The position numbers were made by a program, and so were the translations under genes. 64,000 nucleotides of DNA, taken from assembly GCA_965276005.1 (NCBI GenBank), contig OZ254962.1:682001-746000 (forward strand), read 5' to 3'. The notes below the pieces were generated by a model that was not told the DNA's origin, did not search any database, and saw only the letters and a list, made by a program, of their open reading frames with translations. Of the stretch, positions 7,982 to 16,537 are shown piece by piece; the stretch's first letter is position 1, and each line of letters opens with the position of its first letter. The stretch is from G965232465 sp965276005 (GTDB taxonomy: Bacteria > Pseudomonadota > Alphaproteobacteria > JAQWUY01).

Positions 7982-8254
7982 ATGATGGCGGGAAATGTTG
8001 CCATTGATACATTGTCGATCACCAAAAGACTCGAGGCTTCTGGCATGCCCAAAAAACAAGCCGAAGCTGTGGCTCAAGAACAAGTCCATTTTGCAAATTC
8101 TAATTTGGCAAGTAAAACAGACATTGAGATAGTCCGTAAAGACATGACCATGTTGCGTAAAGACATGACCATGTTGCGTAAAGACATGACCATCAAAATG
8201 GGGGGTATGGCAATTATCATCATTACTGTTTTGGGTGTGTTGATGCAGTTTTAA
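7982..8254 (+). CDS. Short coiled-coil/TM protein (DUF1640/CCDC90-like)
   Basis: A 90-residue protein, start at ATG 7982 (AAAGGGGAAGG ribosome site, 8 bases upstream). The N-terminus (AIDTLSITKRLEASGMPKKQAEAVAQEQV) is nearly identical in pattern to the larger protein at 42604-43131 and matches the bacterial DUF1640 group related to mitochondrial CCDC90/MCUR1. It continues into three heptads (RKDMTML twice, then RKDMTIK) and ends in one membrane helix (GGMAIIIITVLGVLMQF). The arrangement is a soluble coiled coil anchored by a C-terminal helix. The bacterial role is not established. Confidence 0.75.
   Translation: MMAGNVAIDTLSITKRLEASGMPKKQAEAVAQEQVHFANSNLASKTDIEIVRKDMTMLRKDMTMLRKDMTIKMGGMAIIIITVLGVLMQF
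8135..8197 (+). repeat. Three 21-base repeats coding heptads
   Basis: CGTAAAGACATGACCATGTTG at 8135-8155 and 8156-8176, then a third copy at 8177-8197 altered only at its end. Each unit is one coiled-coil heptad, so the length of the stalk can change by whole heptads without a frameshift. Confidence 0.9.
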
Positions 8255-8528
8255 TGTCTGCCCTTGCTTGTTGGTCGATGTTTCTTGATAGCCCTAGCCT
8301 TTGGCAATAGAATACACCTTGATTGTGTCTTTGGTTTGCCTGTGAAGTTTGTATCTGCTGTAAAAAGCCCCGCATGTTCGAATCGGTTTCGGATTGTATG
8401 GCTTGTTGTAACGATTCGGGGGCGGTTGCCTTGCACATTATGGATAATTTTTCTGTTCCTATTGCTAGGGGGTCTTGGTCGTTATTTTCACCGCTGTAAT
8501 AACTCGATCTAATCGTTTTAAAATACAC
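8223..8528 (-). CDS. Doubtful hypothetical protein
   Basis: A 101-codon frame, rich in Gln, Asn, Ser and Thr, that starts just past the stop of the oxidoreductase on the same strand and overlaps the end of the coiled-coil gene on the other strand by 32 bases. It covers the otherwise empty stretch 8255-8531. The composition is protein-like (KATAPESLQQAIQSETDS), but there is no ribosome site and no recognisable domain. I would not rely on it. Confidence 0.22.
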   Translation of the reverse strand: MYFKTIRSSYYSGENNDQDPLAIGTEKLSIMCKATAPESLQQAIQSETDSNMRGFLQQIQTSQANQRHNQGVFYCQRLGLSRNIDQQARADIKTASTHPKQ

Positions 8529-8531
8529 ATA

Positions 8532-9785
8532 TTAAAATCGTGTTACGCTAAATCCTTGAATGTTGATACTTGGTGATTTTCCGCATATGACTTCGGATAA
8601 CACAAGCCCTGTTTTTGGACCTGCGGACATGCCAATGTGTTGATGTCCGAATCCATAAAATACATTGTCGTATCGTGATGCCTTACCTATTACAGGCAGG
8701 CTGTCCGAAGTACTGGGACGATCGCCCCGCCACAAAGTACACTCTTCGACCCGTAAATCGGGTAGTAATTCTTGTAAATTTTTACGAATCATACGCTCAG
8801 CATGTTCGTATTTTGGAGTGGCGTTTAGCCCTGCATATTCTGCAAATATGGTACACCGCAAGCCGTTTTCCACATTGGTTATCGCCATACCATGGGCGGC
8901 GCTTAGAATGTTATACTGAATTTCTATGTTCGGGTTGCGGATTTCCATATGGTACCCGCTTTCTGCCAACAATGGCACCGTATCGCCCAGCTGTTCCGAC
9001 AGTTGGTGGCTGTACACACCGGCACAGATAGCGTATATGTCTGCACGGATAACGCCGTGGTTGGTTTTTACACCCGTTACGGTGTTGTCCTGTGTTTCAA
9101 AGCCTAATACAGGGGAATATACAAGGGTACCCGCCTGTTCAAACGCATCACTGAGGGCATTCAAATATGCCCCTGCATTGGATACACTGCCATAATTGGA
9201 CATTAAGTATGACTTTGTCCACTTGGTGTTCAAGGCGGGCATTTTGTCCCTCAGATCCCCATCGTCTAGCTCTGTAATCCCCGCACACAGTTTTTTACGA
9301 ATGTCCCATACAGTCGCATCCGCATTCCTAGTTTTATCAGATATAAACGGTGTCACGGTGGGGCGGTACACCAAGTACTGGGATGCATCAGTACCGTCCG
9401 CCAATGCCATATGTTGTTCATAGACATCACACAACAACCCATTTAAAAGTTCCGCCCGATAGTACAAAGCTTGGTGGCTTGCCCCCCGCCAAAAATTAAA
9501 GAACCAACGAAAATTTTTGACGATATACCCCTTGGTAACCCGTAGGGGGCTGTCCGGGTTGGTCAAATAAAACGGTATCTTTTTTGTCAATCCCGGGGTG
9601 GCAATGGGGATAATGCTGGTGTTTGTTAACATACACGCATTGCCAAACGATGCCCCCGCCCCAATATGTTGGCGTTCGATAAGGGTAACCTGTACGCCTT
9701 GGCGTTGTAAATGCAGGGCGGTGGATAATCCCACCATACCACCGCCAACAACAAGGGCGGTCTTTGGTTTTTTATATTCTGTCAC
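8532..9785 (-). CDS. FAD-dependent D-amino acid dehydrogenase-like oxidoreductase
   Basis: A 417-residue DAO-superfamily protein. The dinucleotide-binding motif is VVGGGMVGLSTALHL (near residues 12-26) followed by VTLIERQHIGAGAS. The C-terminal FAD site is RPSTSDSLPVIGKASRYDNVFYGFGHQHIGMSAGPKTG, typical of DadA-type enzymes that pass electrons from D-amino acids to the respiratory chain. It is the last gene of a minus-strand run dctQ-dctM-three racemase-family genes. A racemase plus a D-amino acid dehydrogenase would turn an imported L- or D-amino acid into a 2-oxo acid; this is inference from context. Proline or hydroxyproline-type substrates cannot be excluded. Confidence 0.85.
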   Translation of the reverse strand: MTEYKKPKTALVVGGGMVGLSTALHLQRQGVQVTLIERQHIGAGASFGNACMLTNTSIIPIATPGLTKKIPFYLTNPDSPLRVTKGYIVKNFRWFFNFWRGASHQALYYRAELLNGLLCDVYEQHMALADGTDASQYLVYRPTVTPFISDKTRNADATVWDIRKKLCAGITELDDGDLRDKMPALNTKWTKSYLMSNYGSVSNAGAYLNALSDAFEQAGTLVYSPVLGFETQDNTVTGVKTNHGVIRADIYAICAGVYSHQLSEQLGDTVPLLAESGYHMEIRNPNIEIQYNILSAAHGMAITNVENGLRCTIFAEYAGLNATPKYEHAERMIRKNLQELLPDLRVEECTLWRGDRPSTSDSLPVIGKASRYDNVFYGFGHQHIGMSAGPKTGLVLSEVICGKSPSINIQGFSVTRF

Positions 9786-9822
9786 AATATCTTTGTTTCC
9801 TATTTTGTCTTATACATTATGC

Positions 9823-10545
9823 TTATACTGTATATGGCGTATTAAAATATCTTGGCTGTAATCCGCCCGCAAACCATTTAATCATAGTTACAATATCAAA
9901 TATGGGTAATCCTGTGGCTTGTGATACCGCATGCGAATAGGGGCTTAAGTTGGTGCATTCAAACAATATGGCTTGTATGTTTTTTCTACTGTGTTGCAAT
10001 TCAAGGGATGCATCGATAACATCTTGCTGTGCCTTGTATACATCCATTTCCGTTTCGGGGGTTAAAATAACACGGTTGATTTCCTGCCGTCCTTCCAACC
10101 CCACAATGGGAGTGTCCAAAGGAATACCCGCACACGCCAAATGGTCATCGGTTAACGATACCTTGTTGATGGTGACAATACCCACTTCACCGCCCACAGG
10201 TAAGAATTGCTTTATCATAGCGTATTGCATCAGGGAACTGGTTGCCACAGGTACGCCCAAGTCCACCGATAACTGATGTTGCAACAACGATAAAAATCCA
10301 CAGTTTGTGGTAATCCCCGTACACCCATTCGCCACCATTTTTTTGGCGTGTGATAAAAATATATCGTACAAATTACGGGCATCGCCTTCGACAATGCTAT
10401 TGACATCGGCACCTTTGATAATGGTATAGTGTACAGGAAAATCCCAAGTTTGGGCATTGCCCATTTCCCCCACAATACGGGGAAACACGCTGTGCAACAT
10501 CAAGATGCCTAACCGTACGCCGTCAATGTGTGTATGTCGCATCAT
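9823..10545 (-). CDS. Asp/Glu/hydantoin racemase-family protein, copy 1
   Basis: A 240-residue protein of the two-cysteine racemase superfamily. The paired catalytic cysteines are Cys82 (TTNCGFLSL) and Cys197 (FECTNLSPY), so the protein is expected to be active. I chose the ATG at 10545 because an AGGGGA site lies 7 bases upstream, overlapping the stop of copy 2; ATG codons at 10551 and 10542 are alternatives, and the open frame reaches 10623. It is closest to copy 2 (the segments GADVNSIVE, LGVPVATSSLMQY and LEGR.EINRVILTPE are nearly identical), so these arose by duplication. The substrate is unknown; the TRAP transporter next door suggests an imported acidic compound. Confidence 0.85.
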   Translation of the reverse strand: MMRHTHIDGVRLGILMLHSVFPRIVGEMGNAQTWDFPVHYTIIKGADVNSIVEGDARNLYDIFLSHAKKMVANGCTGITTNCGFLSLLQHQLSVDLGVPVATSSLMQYAMIKQFLPVGGEVGIVTINKVSLTDDHLACAGIPLDTPIVGLEGRQEINRVILTPETEMDVYKAQQDVIDASLELQHSRKNIQAILFECTNLSPYSHAVSQATGLPIFDIVTMIKWFAGGLQPRYFNTPYTV

Positions 10546-10556
10546 GCACATGTCCC

Positions 10557-11306
10557 CTATGGTCGTACAGCATACGATATGGGGGTATTGTAATATCGGG
10601 GTTGCACCCCATTTACAAACCAATTTACCATGGTGTTAATATCAAAAACCGGTACCTTAATCGCCTGTGACACGGCACACGCATATGGGCTTAGGTTCGT
10701 GCACTCCAACAAAATTGCTCCCAAGTTGGGTACAGATTTTTGCAATTCAAACGCCGCATCCAGAACATCTTGTTGCGATTTATATACATCTAATGTGGGC
10801 TCAGGGGTTAAGATAACACGGTTTATTTCCCGTCGCCCCTCCAACCCCACCAGCGGTGCATCAAGCGCAACCCCCGCACATGTCAAGTGGTCATCGGTCA
10901 GTGATGCCTTGTTGATGGTAATAATGCCCACCTGTTTATCGGCGGGCAAGAATTGTTTTATCATAGGGTATTGCATGAGACTACTGGTTGCCACCGGCAC
11001 ACCCAAGTCGCCACTTAATTGGTCTTGCAACAACGATAAATATCCACAGCTTGTGGTGATTGCCGTACAGCCTTCTTGTACCAAACGATTACCATGCCAT
11101 AAGAACAGATCATATAAATGGCGGGCATCATCTTCAACGATACTGTTCACATCCGCCCCCTTGACAATGGCATATGATACGGGAAAATCCCAATTATGGG
11201 CATTGCCCAGTTCCCCATAAATACGGGGGTATGTGCTTTGTAACATCAAAATTCCCAACCGCACCCCTGCGTACGAGGTGCCATTTGTATGCACTGTGTT
11301 ATACAT
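10557..11306 (-). CDS. Asp/Glu/hydantoin racemase-family protein, copy 2
   Basis: A 249-residue paralogue of copy 1. Catalytic cysteines are Cys87 (TTSCGYLSL) and Cys202 (LECTNLSPY). The start at 11306 (MYNTVHTNG) overlaps the stop of copy 3 by 8 bases and has a GGAGAG site 4 bases upstream, so translation is coupled; the open frame runs further to 11372 but without support. Copies 1 and 2 keep the same signature residues yet differ along most of their length, which points to separate substrates or to a heteromeric enzyme rather than a recent amplification. Confidence 0.85.
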   Translation of the reverse strand: MYNTVHTNGTSYAGVRLGILMLQSTYPRIYGELGNAHNWDFPVSYAIVKGADVNSIVEDDARHLYDLFLWHGNRLVQEGCTAITTSCGYLSLLQDQLSGDLGVPVATSSLMQYPMIKQFLPADKQVGIITINKASLTDDHLTCAGVALDAPLVGLEGRREINRVILTPEPTLDVYKSQQDVLDAAFELQKSVPNLGAILLECTNLSPYACAVSQAIKVPVFDINTMVNWFVNGVQPRYYNTPISYAVRP

Positions 11307-12012
11307 AGGACTCTCCGTGCGTATAAGGAATGCCAAAGTTTTTGGGTTGTAAACTGCTACCGAACCAATCAATTAAGGAATACACATCATACACGGGCAA
11401 CCCCGTATGGTGGTGTAGCGCATGGGAATAGGCGGACAAATCGTTACTTTCCATTAAAACCGCCCCAATGTCCGTGTATTTTTTGCACATATTATCGGCG
11501 GATTTTACCACATTAGCAACCGCTTGTTGTATGTCGCCCCCTGCCGTATCCACCGTCACCACAGGCGTATTCGTGGGAATACCTAACAATTGCAATATGT
11601 CCGTATTCAAGGTATCTGTATCGGTGGTCATAATGGCGATGGGTTTGTTTTGTGGCAACACTGCCCGCACCATGCGGTATTGATATAATACACTGGTGAC
11701 GCATGGCACGCCCACATCTGTTGCAAAATCCGTTTGGCGGGGGCATAAAAACCGATAATTTGTAGCAATGGCAGTACACCCGTCAGACACCAAGTCCTTT
11801 GCCTGTGTGACCAATACCCCATACATATCGTCCATGTTATCGGTCACCCTGTCCGTACACCGCAACCGCACAGGAAACCGCCAAGTCGCCGCATTCGCCA
11901 AGTCGCCGAAAATTTTTGGGGTTGCTGAAGGCAACAAGACGATGCCCAATTTTACCCCCTGCAAATGGTCACCGCCATATGCCATACGGGGTTGTACAGG
12001 TGTTATACTCAT
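11299..12012 (-). CDS. Racemase-family paralogue lacking both catalytic cysteines, copy 3
   Basis: A 237-residue homologue of copies 1 and 2 with the same fold landmarks (GVKLGIVLLPSATPKIFGDLANAATWRFPV, DLSAYSHALHHHTGLPVYDVYSLIDWFGSSLQPKNFGIPY). At the first cysteine position it has Tyr86 (ATNYRFLCP) and at the second Ser189 (MESNDLSAY), so the two-base racemisation chemistry is not possible as in its neighbours. The gene is intact, starts in a TAATG overlap with dctM and is coupled to copy 2, so it looks maintained. A binding, regulatory or structural role in a complex, or a different reaction, is plausible. Confidence 0.8.
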   Translation of the reverse strand: MSITPVQPRMAYGGDHLQGVKLGIVLLPSATPKIFGDLANAATWRFPVRLRCTDRVTDNMDDMYGVLVTQAKDLVSDGCTAIATNYRFLCPRQTDFATDVGVPCVTSVLYQYRMVRAVLPQNKPIAIMTTDTDTLNTDILQLLGIPTNTPVVTVDTAGGDIQQAVANVVKSADNMCKKYTDIGAVLMESNDLSAYSHALHHHTGLPVYDVYSLIDWFGSSLQPKNFGIPYTHGESYV

Positions 12013-13319
12013 TATCTGGACTCCATTTGTTGTTCTGGCAAGAAGGTGGCAATTTCAGGGAACGCATACAAGATAAACACCATGGCAATCATGATTAAGA
12101 ACATGGGGAGCGACGCCCGTGCAATGGTGCCGATGCCCTCTTTGGTCAAGCCCTTCATAACAAACAGGTTAAAGCCTACTGGTGGGGTAATTTGGGCGAC
12201 TTCCACAATCACCACCACAAATATACCAAACCAGATAAGGTCGAAACCTGCCATACGAATGGTGTGTTCAAGAACCGGCAAGGTCAATACAATGGTTGAT
12301 ATACCGTCCAAGAAACAGCCAATAATCAAATAAAACACCATCAGAATAAGGATAAGTTCAAAATTGCTGACTTGCCACGCAGAAATCATTTCCGCCACCT
12401 TGCGGGGAATACCTGTGTATCCCATGGTTAAGGATAAGAAACTTGCCCCCACTAAAATAAGGATAATCATACTGCTGGTACGGGCAGCGGACATAAATCC
12501 GGCACTTAGATTTTTCCAATTCAGGGCTTTTTCCCGCCATGCGATAAGCAATGCCCCGACCACGCCTAAGGACGCAGATTCGGTCGCCGTTGCCCAGCCC
12601 CCATACAGGCTTATCATAATCATCAAAATCACCGCTATCAACGGCAACAATCGACTGGAATTTTTCAGCTTTTCGCCAAACGATATCTTGTTGTTGTCCA
12701 CAGGAACTTTGTCCTTATTCAGCTTAGACCAAATAATCACATACCCCATAAACAGGCTTGCCAGTAACAGACCGGGAAACACGCCCGCCAAAAACAGCTT
12801 GTTGATGGATTCGTTTACCGTTGCCCCATACACAATCAAGGTCAGAGACGGCGGTATCATCAGCCCCAAAGTCGAAGCGCCCGCCAAAGTCCCCAACGCC
12901 AATTTTCTAGGATACCCTTGTTTTTGCAATTCGGGCAACGACATTTTACCAACGGTTAATAAAGTGGCGGCAGACGATCCGGACACCGCCGCAAACAGCG
13001 TGCTTCCCAAAATATTTGTGTGTAACAGCCCGCCAGGGATTCGTCGTAACCATGGGGCAAGTCCTTTTAATAAGTCTTCGGACAATCGGGTTCGAAACAA
13101 AATTTCCCCCATAAGAATGAACAATGGCAAGGCGGTTAATGCCCATCCAGACGATGCAGACCAAAACGAAATCATCATCGCATCGCCCACAGGACGGGGG
13201 GTAAATACCATCATGCCAACAATGCCCGCACCAGTAAGAGCCAACGCCACCCACACCCCAAGCGACAGGAACATAAACAATGCCACCAAGAATATTATTG
13301 ATAATTGTACTTCACTCAT
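12012..13319 (-). CDS. dctM: TRAP transporter large permease (DctM)
   Basis: A 435-residue integral membrane protein with about 12 hydrophobic segments. Family segments include GWALTALPLFILMGEILFRT, HTNILGSTLFAAVSGSSAATLLTVG, LGLMIPPSLTLIVYGA and ITPPVGFNLFVMKG. DctM drives sodium-coupled import of organic acids delivered by the periplasmic DctP protein. It lies 24 bases after dctQ and overlaps the first racemase-family gene by one base (TAATG). The cognate DctP gene is on the opposite strand at 16538. Confidence 0.95.
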   Translation of the reverse strand: MSEVQLSIIFLVALFMFLSLGVWVALALTGAGIVGMMVFTPRPVGDAMMISFWSASSGWALTALPLFILMGEILFRTRLSEDLLKGLAPWLRRIPGGLLHTNILGSTLFAAVSGSSAATLLTVGKMSLPELQKQGYPRKLALGTLAGASTLGLMIPPSLTLIVYGATVNESINKLFLAGVFPGLLLASLFMGYVIIWSKLNKDKVPVDNNKISFGEKLKNSSRLLPLIAVILMIMISLYGGWATATESASLGVVGALLIAWREKALNWKNLSAGFMSAARTSSMIILILVGASFLSLTMGYTGIPRKVAEMISAWQVSNFELILILMVFYLIIGCFLDGISTIVLTLPVLEHTIRMAGFDLIWFGIFVVVIVEVAQITPPVGFNLFVMKGLTKEGIGTIARASLPMFLIMIAMVFILYAFPEIATFLPEQQMESR

Positions 13320-13343
13320 ATCGCTTCTCCTTTGTATTCGTAT

Positions 13344-13868
13344 TCATGCTTCGCCACTGCTTTTTTCAAGGGTCAAATCACCACAAGCTACATATAAGAT
13401 GGTGAAGTGTATCATGGCGATGGCAAATAAAACCATGCCGATTGCCATACCCAGTTGCGGTATCCACAATGGGGTTGCATCCATACCTTGTGATCTGTCG
13501 CCTAACATGTGGGATACTTGTACGAACTTTACCGCATAATAAGCAATGTACACGGACACCGCATTAGCAATCGACAAACACAACACCATAATGAATTTTT
13601 TACGCCCGCCTGTGGCACGGCTTAAAAATAGATCCATACGAATGTGCGATCCAAAAAGGAGGGCTTGTGGTGCCATCAAAAATGCCGATACAGACATAAA
13701 GTACCCTGCGTATTCGCCAGCACCCAATATGTCAAAATGCCCCCAACGAGACACGACTTGCACAATAACCGTTATTAAAATAAACAGCAAGAAAAATGCG
13801 GATATACAAGCAAAAAACTGATATGTTTTTCGCAACATCTCATCCAAATAAATCAATATATTATTCAT
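13344..13868 (-). CDS. dctQ: TRAP transporter small permease (DctQ)
   Basis: A 174-residue protein with four membrane helices. Typical small-subunit features include VVQVVSRWGHFDILGAGEYAGYFMSVSAFLMAPQALLFGSHIRMDL. It complexes with DctM. It is the first gene of the minus-strand half of the cluster, and its ATG is preceded by an AGAG-type ribosome site. Confidence 0.92.
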   Translation of the reverse strand: MNNILIYLDEMLRKTYQFFACISAFFLLFILITVIVQVVSRWGHFDILGAGEYAGYFMSVSAFLMAPQALLFGSHIRMDLFLSRATGGRKKFIMVLCLSIANAVSVYIAYYAVKFVQVSHMLGDRSQGMDATPLWIPQLGMAIGMVLFAIAMIHFTILYVACGDLTLEKSSGEA

Positions 13869-13904
13869 AAAAAAGCTCTCTTTTGTGATGGATTAAATTA
13901 CTCA

Positions 13905-13925
13905 TATACCGTTAGGTATACCTTA
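13905..13925. promoter_or_regulatory. Palindromic operator candidate of the TRAP cluster
   Basis: TATACC-GTTA-GGTATA (13905-13920) overlaps the 8-base palindrome GGTATACC (13915-13922). GGTATACC cores are known in operators of FadR-type GntR regulators, and such a regulator is encoded from 14106. The site lies 37-57 bases before dctQ in a 237-base AT-rich gap (13869-14105) that must hold both divergent promoters; the rest of the gap shows only A/T tracts. Confidence 0.45.
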
Positions 13926-14105
13926 AAAATGTAAAAAAATCAATTAAAATTATCATAATACTTAAATTTTTGTTATTTTTTTATAAAAAAATACTTTAAA
14001 TTCAAATGGTTAATATTTTTTAGTGTATATTTTATTGACTATTTTTAAAAATACTACTATACTTACTTTATTCTGGTAACAAAACTGTAAAATATATTAG
14101 GAAAG

Positions 14106-14783
14106 ATGCAAGATTCGAAACGAGATATATACAATACTATTAGGAACAAAGTCCTAGATATGGAATTTGGTATCAACCAACATATCAACAGTATTGATTT
14201 GGCGACTCAACTGGGGGTTAGTCGAACAGTTGTGCGGGAAGTATTATTAAAATTATCTGCCGAAGACATTATTCGCCAAGAATCGCAAAAAGGATTTTTC
14301 ACCCACAACATATATCCCGACGAAATTCAAAATTTGTTGGAATTGCGGTTGGCATTGGAAATTATGACCGTCAGACTGGCAACACAACGAGCAAGCGATA
14401 CAGAGTTGCAACAGCTCCTTACCTATACGAAGCAAACTTTAAAGTACGCCCCACCCGAATATACTTTGGCGGATATGATACAGTATGATGAAAAATTCCA
14501 TATGCAGATTGCAGAAATGTCGAGAAATGTGGAACTTGTAAAACAGTTACAACGCCTCAATCAACGGATTCGTTTGATTCGATGGGCACACAGCCAAACC
14601 ATCAACCTACCCGCCCGTAAACAACATATATATATTGCCGAAGCAATGGCAAATCGAGAAGAAAACAAGGCGGTACGGCATATGACACGGCATATTTCAA
14701 AACGCATTAACGCCATTAATCGAGACCTCTCTCAACGCTCATTTTGGGGACATGCCCCTATGGCACAACACAAATCAGTATGA
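14106..14783 (+). CDS. GntR-family regulator, FadR/FCD type
   Basis: A 225-residue regulator. The N-terminal winged helix (INSIDLATQLGVSRTVVREVLLKLSAEDIIRQESQKGFFTH, residues 28-68) is followed by an all-helical FCD domain with the usual metal or ligand residues (LRLALEIMTVRLA, YDEKFHMQIAEMSRN, HIYIAEAM, VRHMTRHI). FCD regulators of transport clusters respond to the imported acid or a breakdown product. It lies between the two divergent halves of the TRAP cluster and is followed 12 bases later by the ThDP enzyme, so it most likely controls this cluster. Confidence 0.9.
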   Translation: MQDSKRDIYNTIRNKVLDMEFGINQHINSIDLATQLGVSRTVVREVLLKLSAEDIIRQESQKGFFTHNIYPDEIQNLLELRLALEIMTVRLATQRASDTELQQLLTYTKQTLKYAPPEYTLADMIQYDEKFHMQIAEMSRNVELVKQLQRLNQRIRLIRWAHSQTINLPARKQHIYIAEAMANREENKAVRHMTRHISKRINAINRDLSQRSFWGHAPMAQHKSV

Positions 14784-14795
14784 GGACAAACAAAA

Positions 14796-16490
14796 ATGTA
14801 TACAAAGAAAATGAAGGGTGCAGAAGCTTTTACCCATATGTTGGATAAACACAATGTAGAATATATTTTCGGATTGTGTGGGGATACTAGCCTGCCCTTT
14901 TATGATGCTTTGAAAACAACCAAGCACAACATGAAACATATTTTAACCCGTGACGAACGGTCGGCGGGATACATGGCGGATGCGTACGCCCGTTTAACCC
15001 AAAAACCCGGCGTGTGCGAAGGGCCTAGTGGGGGCGGTGCCACTTATATTTTACCGGGCTTGATTGAGGCAAACGATTCGTCCGTACCGATTTTGGCATT
15101 TAACAGCGATGTTGCCACTACTTCACGGGGCAAATATCCGTTGACAGAACTGGACCAAAAGGGGTTGATGCAACCATTGACCAAGTGGAACGATATTATC
15201 GACAATCCAAAATCTATTCCCCACCTTGTCAGAACAGCGTTTCGCCGTATGACGACGGGAAAACCGGGGGCAACCCACTTGGCATTTCCCATTGATGCCC
15301 AACGGCAGGTATGTGAATACAACGATTTGTGGGCGGACAGTGCGTTCCAACAATATCCTGCCATTCGCTATGCGGGGGATCCAGCGGACATTACCCGTGC
15401 GGCAGATGTGATTAACGATGCAAAATTCCCTGTAATCGTTGTTGGTGGAGGCGTGATAATTTCCGTTGCCACCCAAGAATTACGGGAATTTGCAGAAAAG
15501 ACCGGCTGTGTGGTGGCAACCTCTATCAGTGGACAAGGTGCCATCCGTGACGACCACCCCCAAGCCCTTGGCGTGGTCGGCAGTAACGGCGGTGTTATCC
15601 CCACCCGTGAAGTCATCAAACAGGCAGATGTGATTATATACATGGGCTGTCGCTTGGGATCTGTAACCACAGAAGTATACAAATACCCCGCATTGGGCGA
15701 TGCAAAAATTATTCATATCGATGCAGATGCGGATGTATTGGGCACCAATTACCCCAGCGATGTGTCTATTATCAGCGATGCAAAACTGGCATTACAAAGT
15801 CTTATTGAAGCGGTGGATACGGACACCAAAGGTCGTAAACAAAACGCTGAACAGGCGGTGAAAAAAGCCAAAGAAGCGAAATTCGGCACCTTTATGAACT
15901 TGGTACATGCCAATGATGGTATCTTACGCCCCGAAAACATCATTTTCGAATTACAACGCACATTGCCCAATGATGCCATCGTTGTTGCCGACCCCGGTAC
16001 CCCATGCCCATACTTGTCAGGGTATTATAACTGGGGCATGGAGGGACGACACTTTATTAGCAACCGTGCCCATGGTGCCTTAGGATTCTCATTACCCGCA
16101 GCCATCGGGGCACAATTTGCATGCCCCAACAACAAGGTTATTGCCATGATGGGTGATGGTAGTTTCTGTTTCAATGCGGGAGAAATGGAAACGATGGTAC
16201 GATATAATTTGCCGATTGTGATGATTTGTATTAACAACGGTGTATTTGGCTGGATTAAAGCTGGTCAGAAAACGCAGTTCGACGAAAGGTATTTCTCGGT
16301 CGATTTCAACACAACCAACCATGCAGAGGTTGCACAAGCCTTCGGCGTAAAAGCGTTTAAAGTGGAATCTATTGGGGATTTACCCACCGCCTTACAAATG
16401 GCGGCAAAACATGATGGTCCCACCATGGTGGATATCGCATGTCAACCGTTACAGGATGCAAACGCCCCTGTTTCAGAATGGATTGCATAA
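14796..16490 (+). CDS. Thiamine diphosphate-dependent acetolactate synthase-like enzyme
   Basis: A 564-residue enzyme with the three domains of the ALS/POX family. The N-terminal Pyr domain carries the activating Glu in TRDERSAGYMADAYAR. A central Rossmann-type domain follows, then the PP domain with the ThDP/Mg motif GDGSFCFNAGEMETMVRYN near residue 452 and the closing NN (ICINNG). The family includes acetolactate synthase, glyoxylate carboligase, sulfoacetaldehyde acetyltransferase and oxalyl-CoA decarboxylase-like enzymes. Lying between a FadR regulator and dctP, it is probably catabolic, acting on the 2-oxo acid or aldehyde made from the imported substrate. The exact reaction cannot be read from the sequence. 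A GAGGA site lies 9 bases before the ATG. Confidence 0.82.
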   Translation: MYTKKMKGAEAFTHMLDKHNVEYIFGLCGDTSLPFYDALKTTKHNMKHILTRDERSAGYMADAYARLTQKPGVCEGPSGGGATYILPGLIEANDSSVPILAFNSDVATTSRGKYPLTELDQKGLMQPLTKWNDIIDNPKSIPHLVRTAFRRMTTGKPGATHLAFPIDAQRQVCEYNDLWADSAFQQYPAIRYAGDPADITRAADVINDAKFPVIVVGGGVIISVATQELREFAEKTGCVVATSISGQGAIRDDHPQALGVVGSNGGVIPTREVIKQADVIIYMGCRLGSVTTEVYKYPALGDAKIIHIDADADVLGTNYPSDVSIISDAKLALQSLIEAVDTDTKGRKQNAEQAVKKAKEAKFGTFMNLVHANDGILRPENIIFELQRTLPNDAIVVADPGTPCPYLSGYYNWGMEGRHFISNRAHGALGFSLPAAIGAQFACPNNKVIAMMGDGSFCFNAGEMETMVRYNLPIVMICINNGVFGWIKAGQKTQFDERYFSVDFNTTNHAEVAQAFGVKAFKVESIGDLPTALQMAAKHDGPTMVDIACQPLQDANAPVSEWIA

Positions 16491-16537
16491 AGCAAAACAA
16501 TTTTTAATTTTACAACACAAGCTCTAAGGAGAAAAAC

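Noticed and set aside
12364..13539. 391-codon plus-strand open frame
   Set aside because: It lies opposite dctM and dctQ, which have clear family motifs; its product has no recognisable domain.
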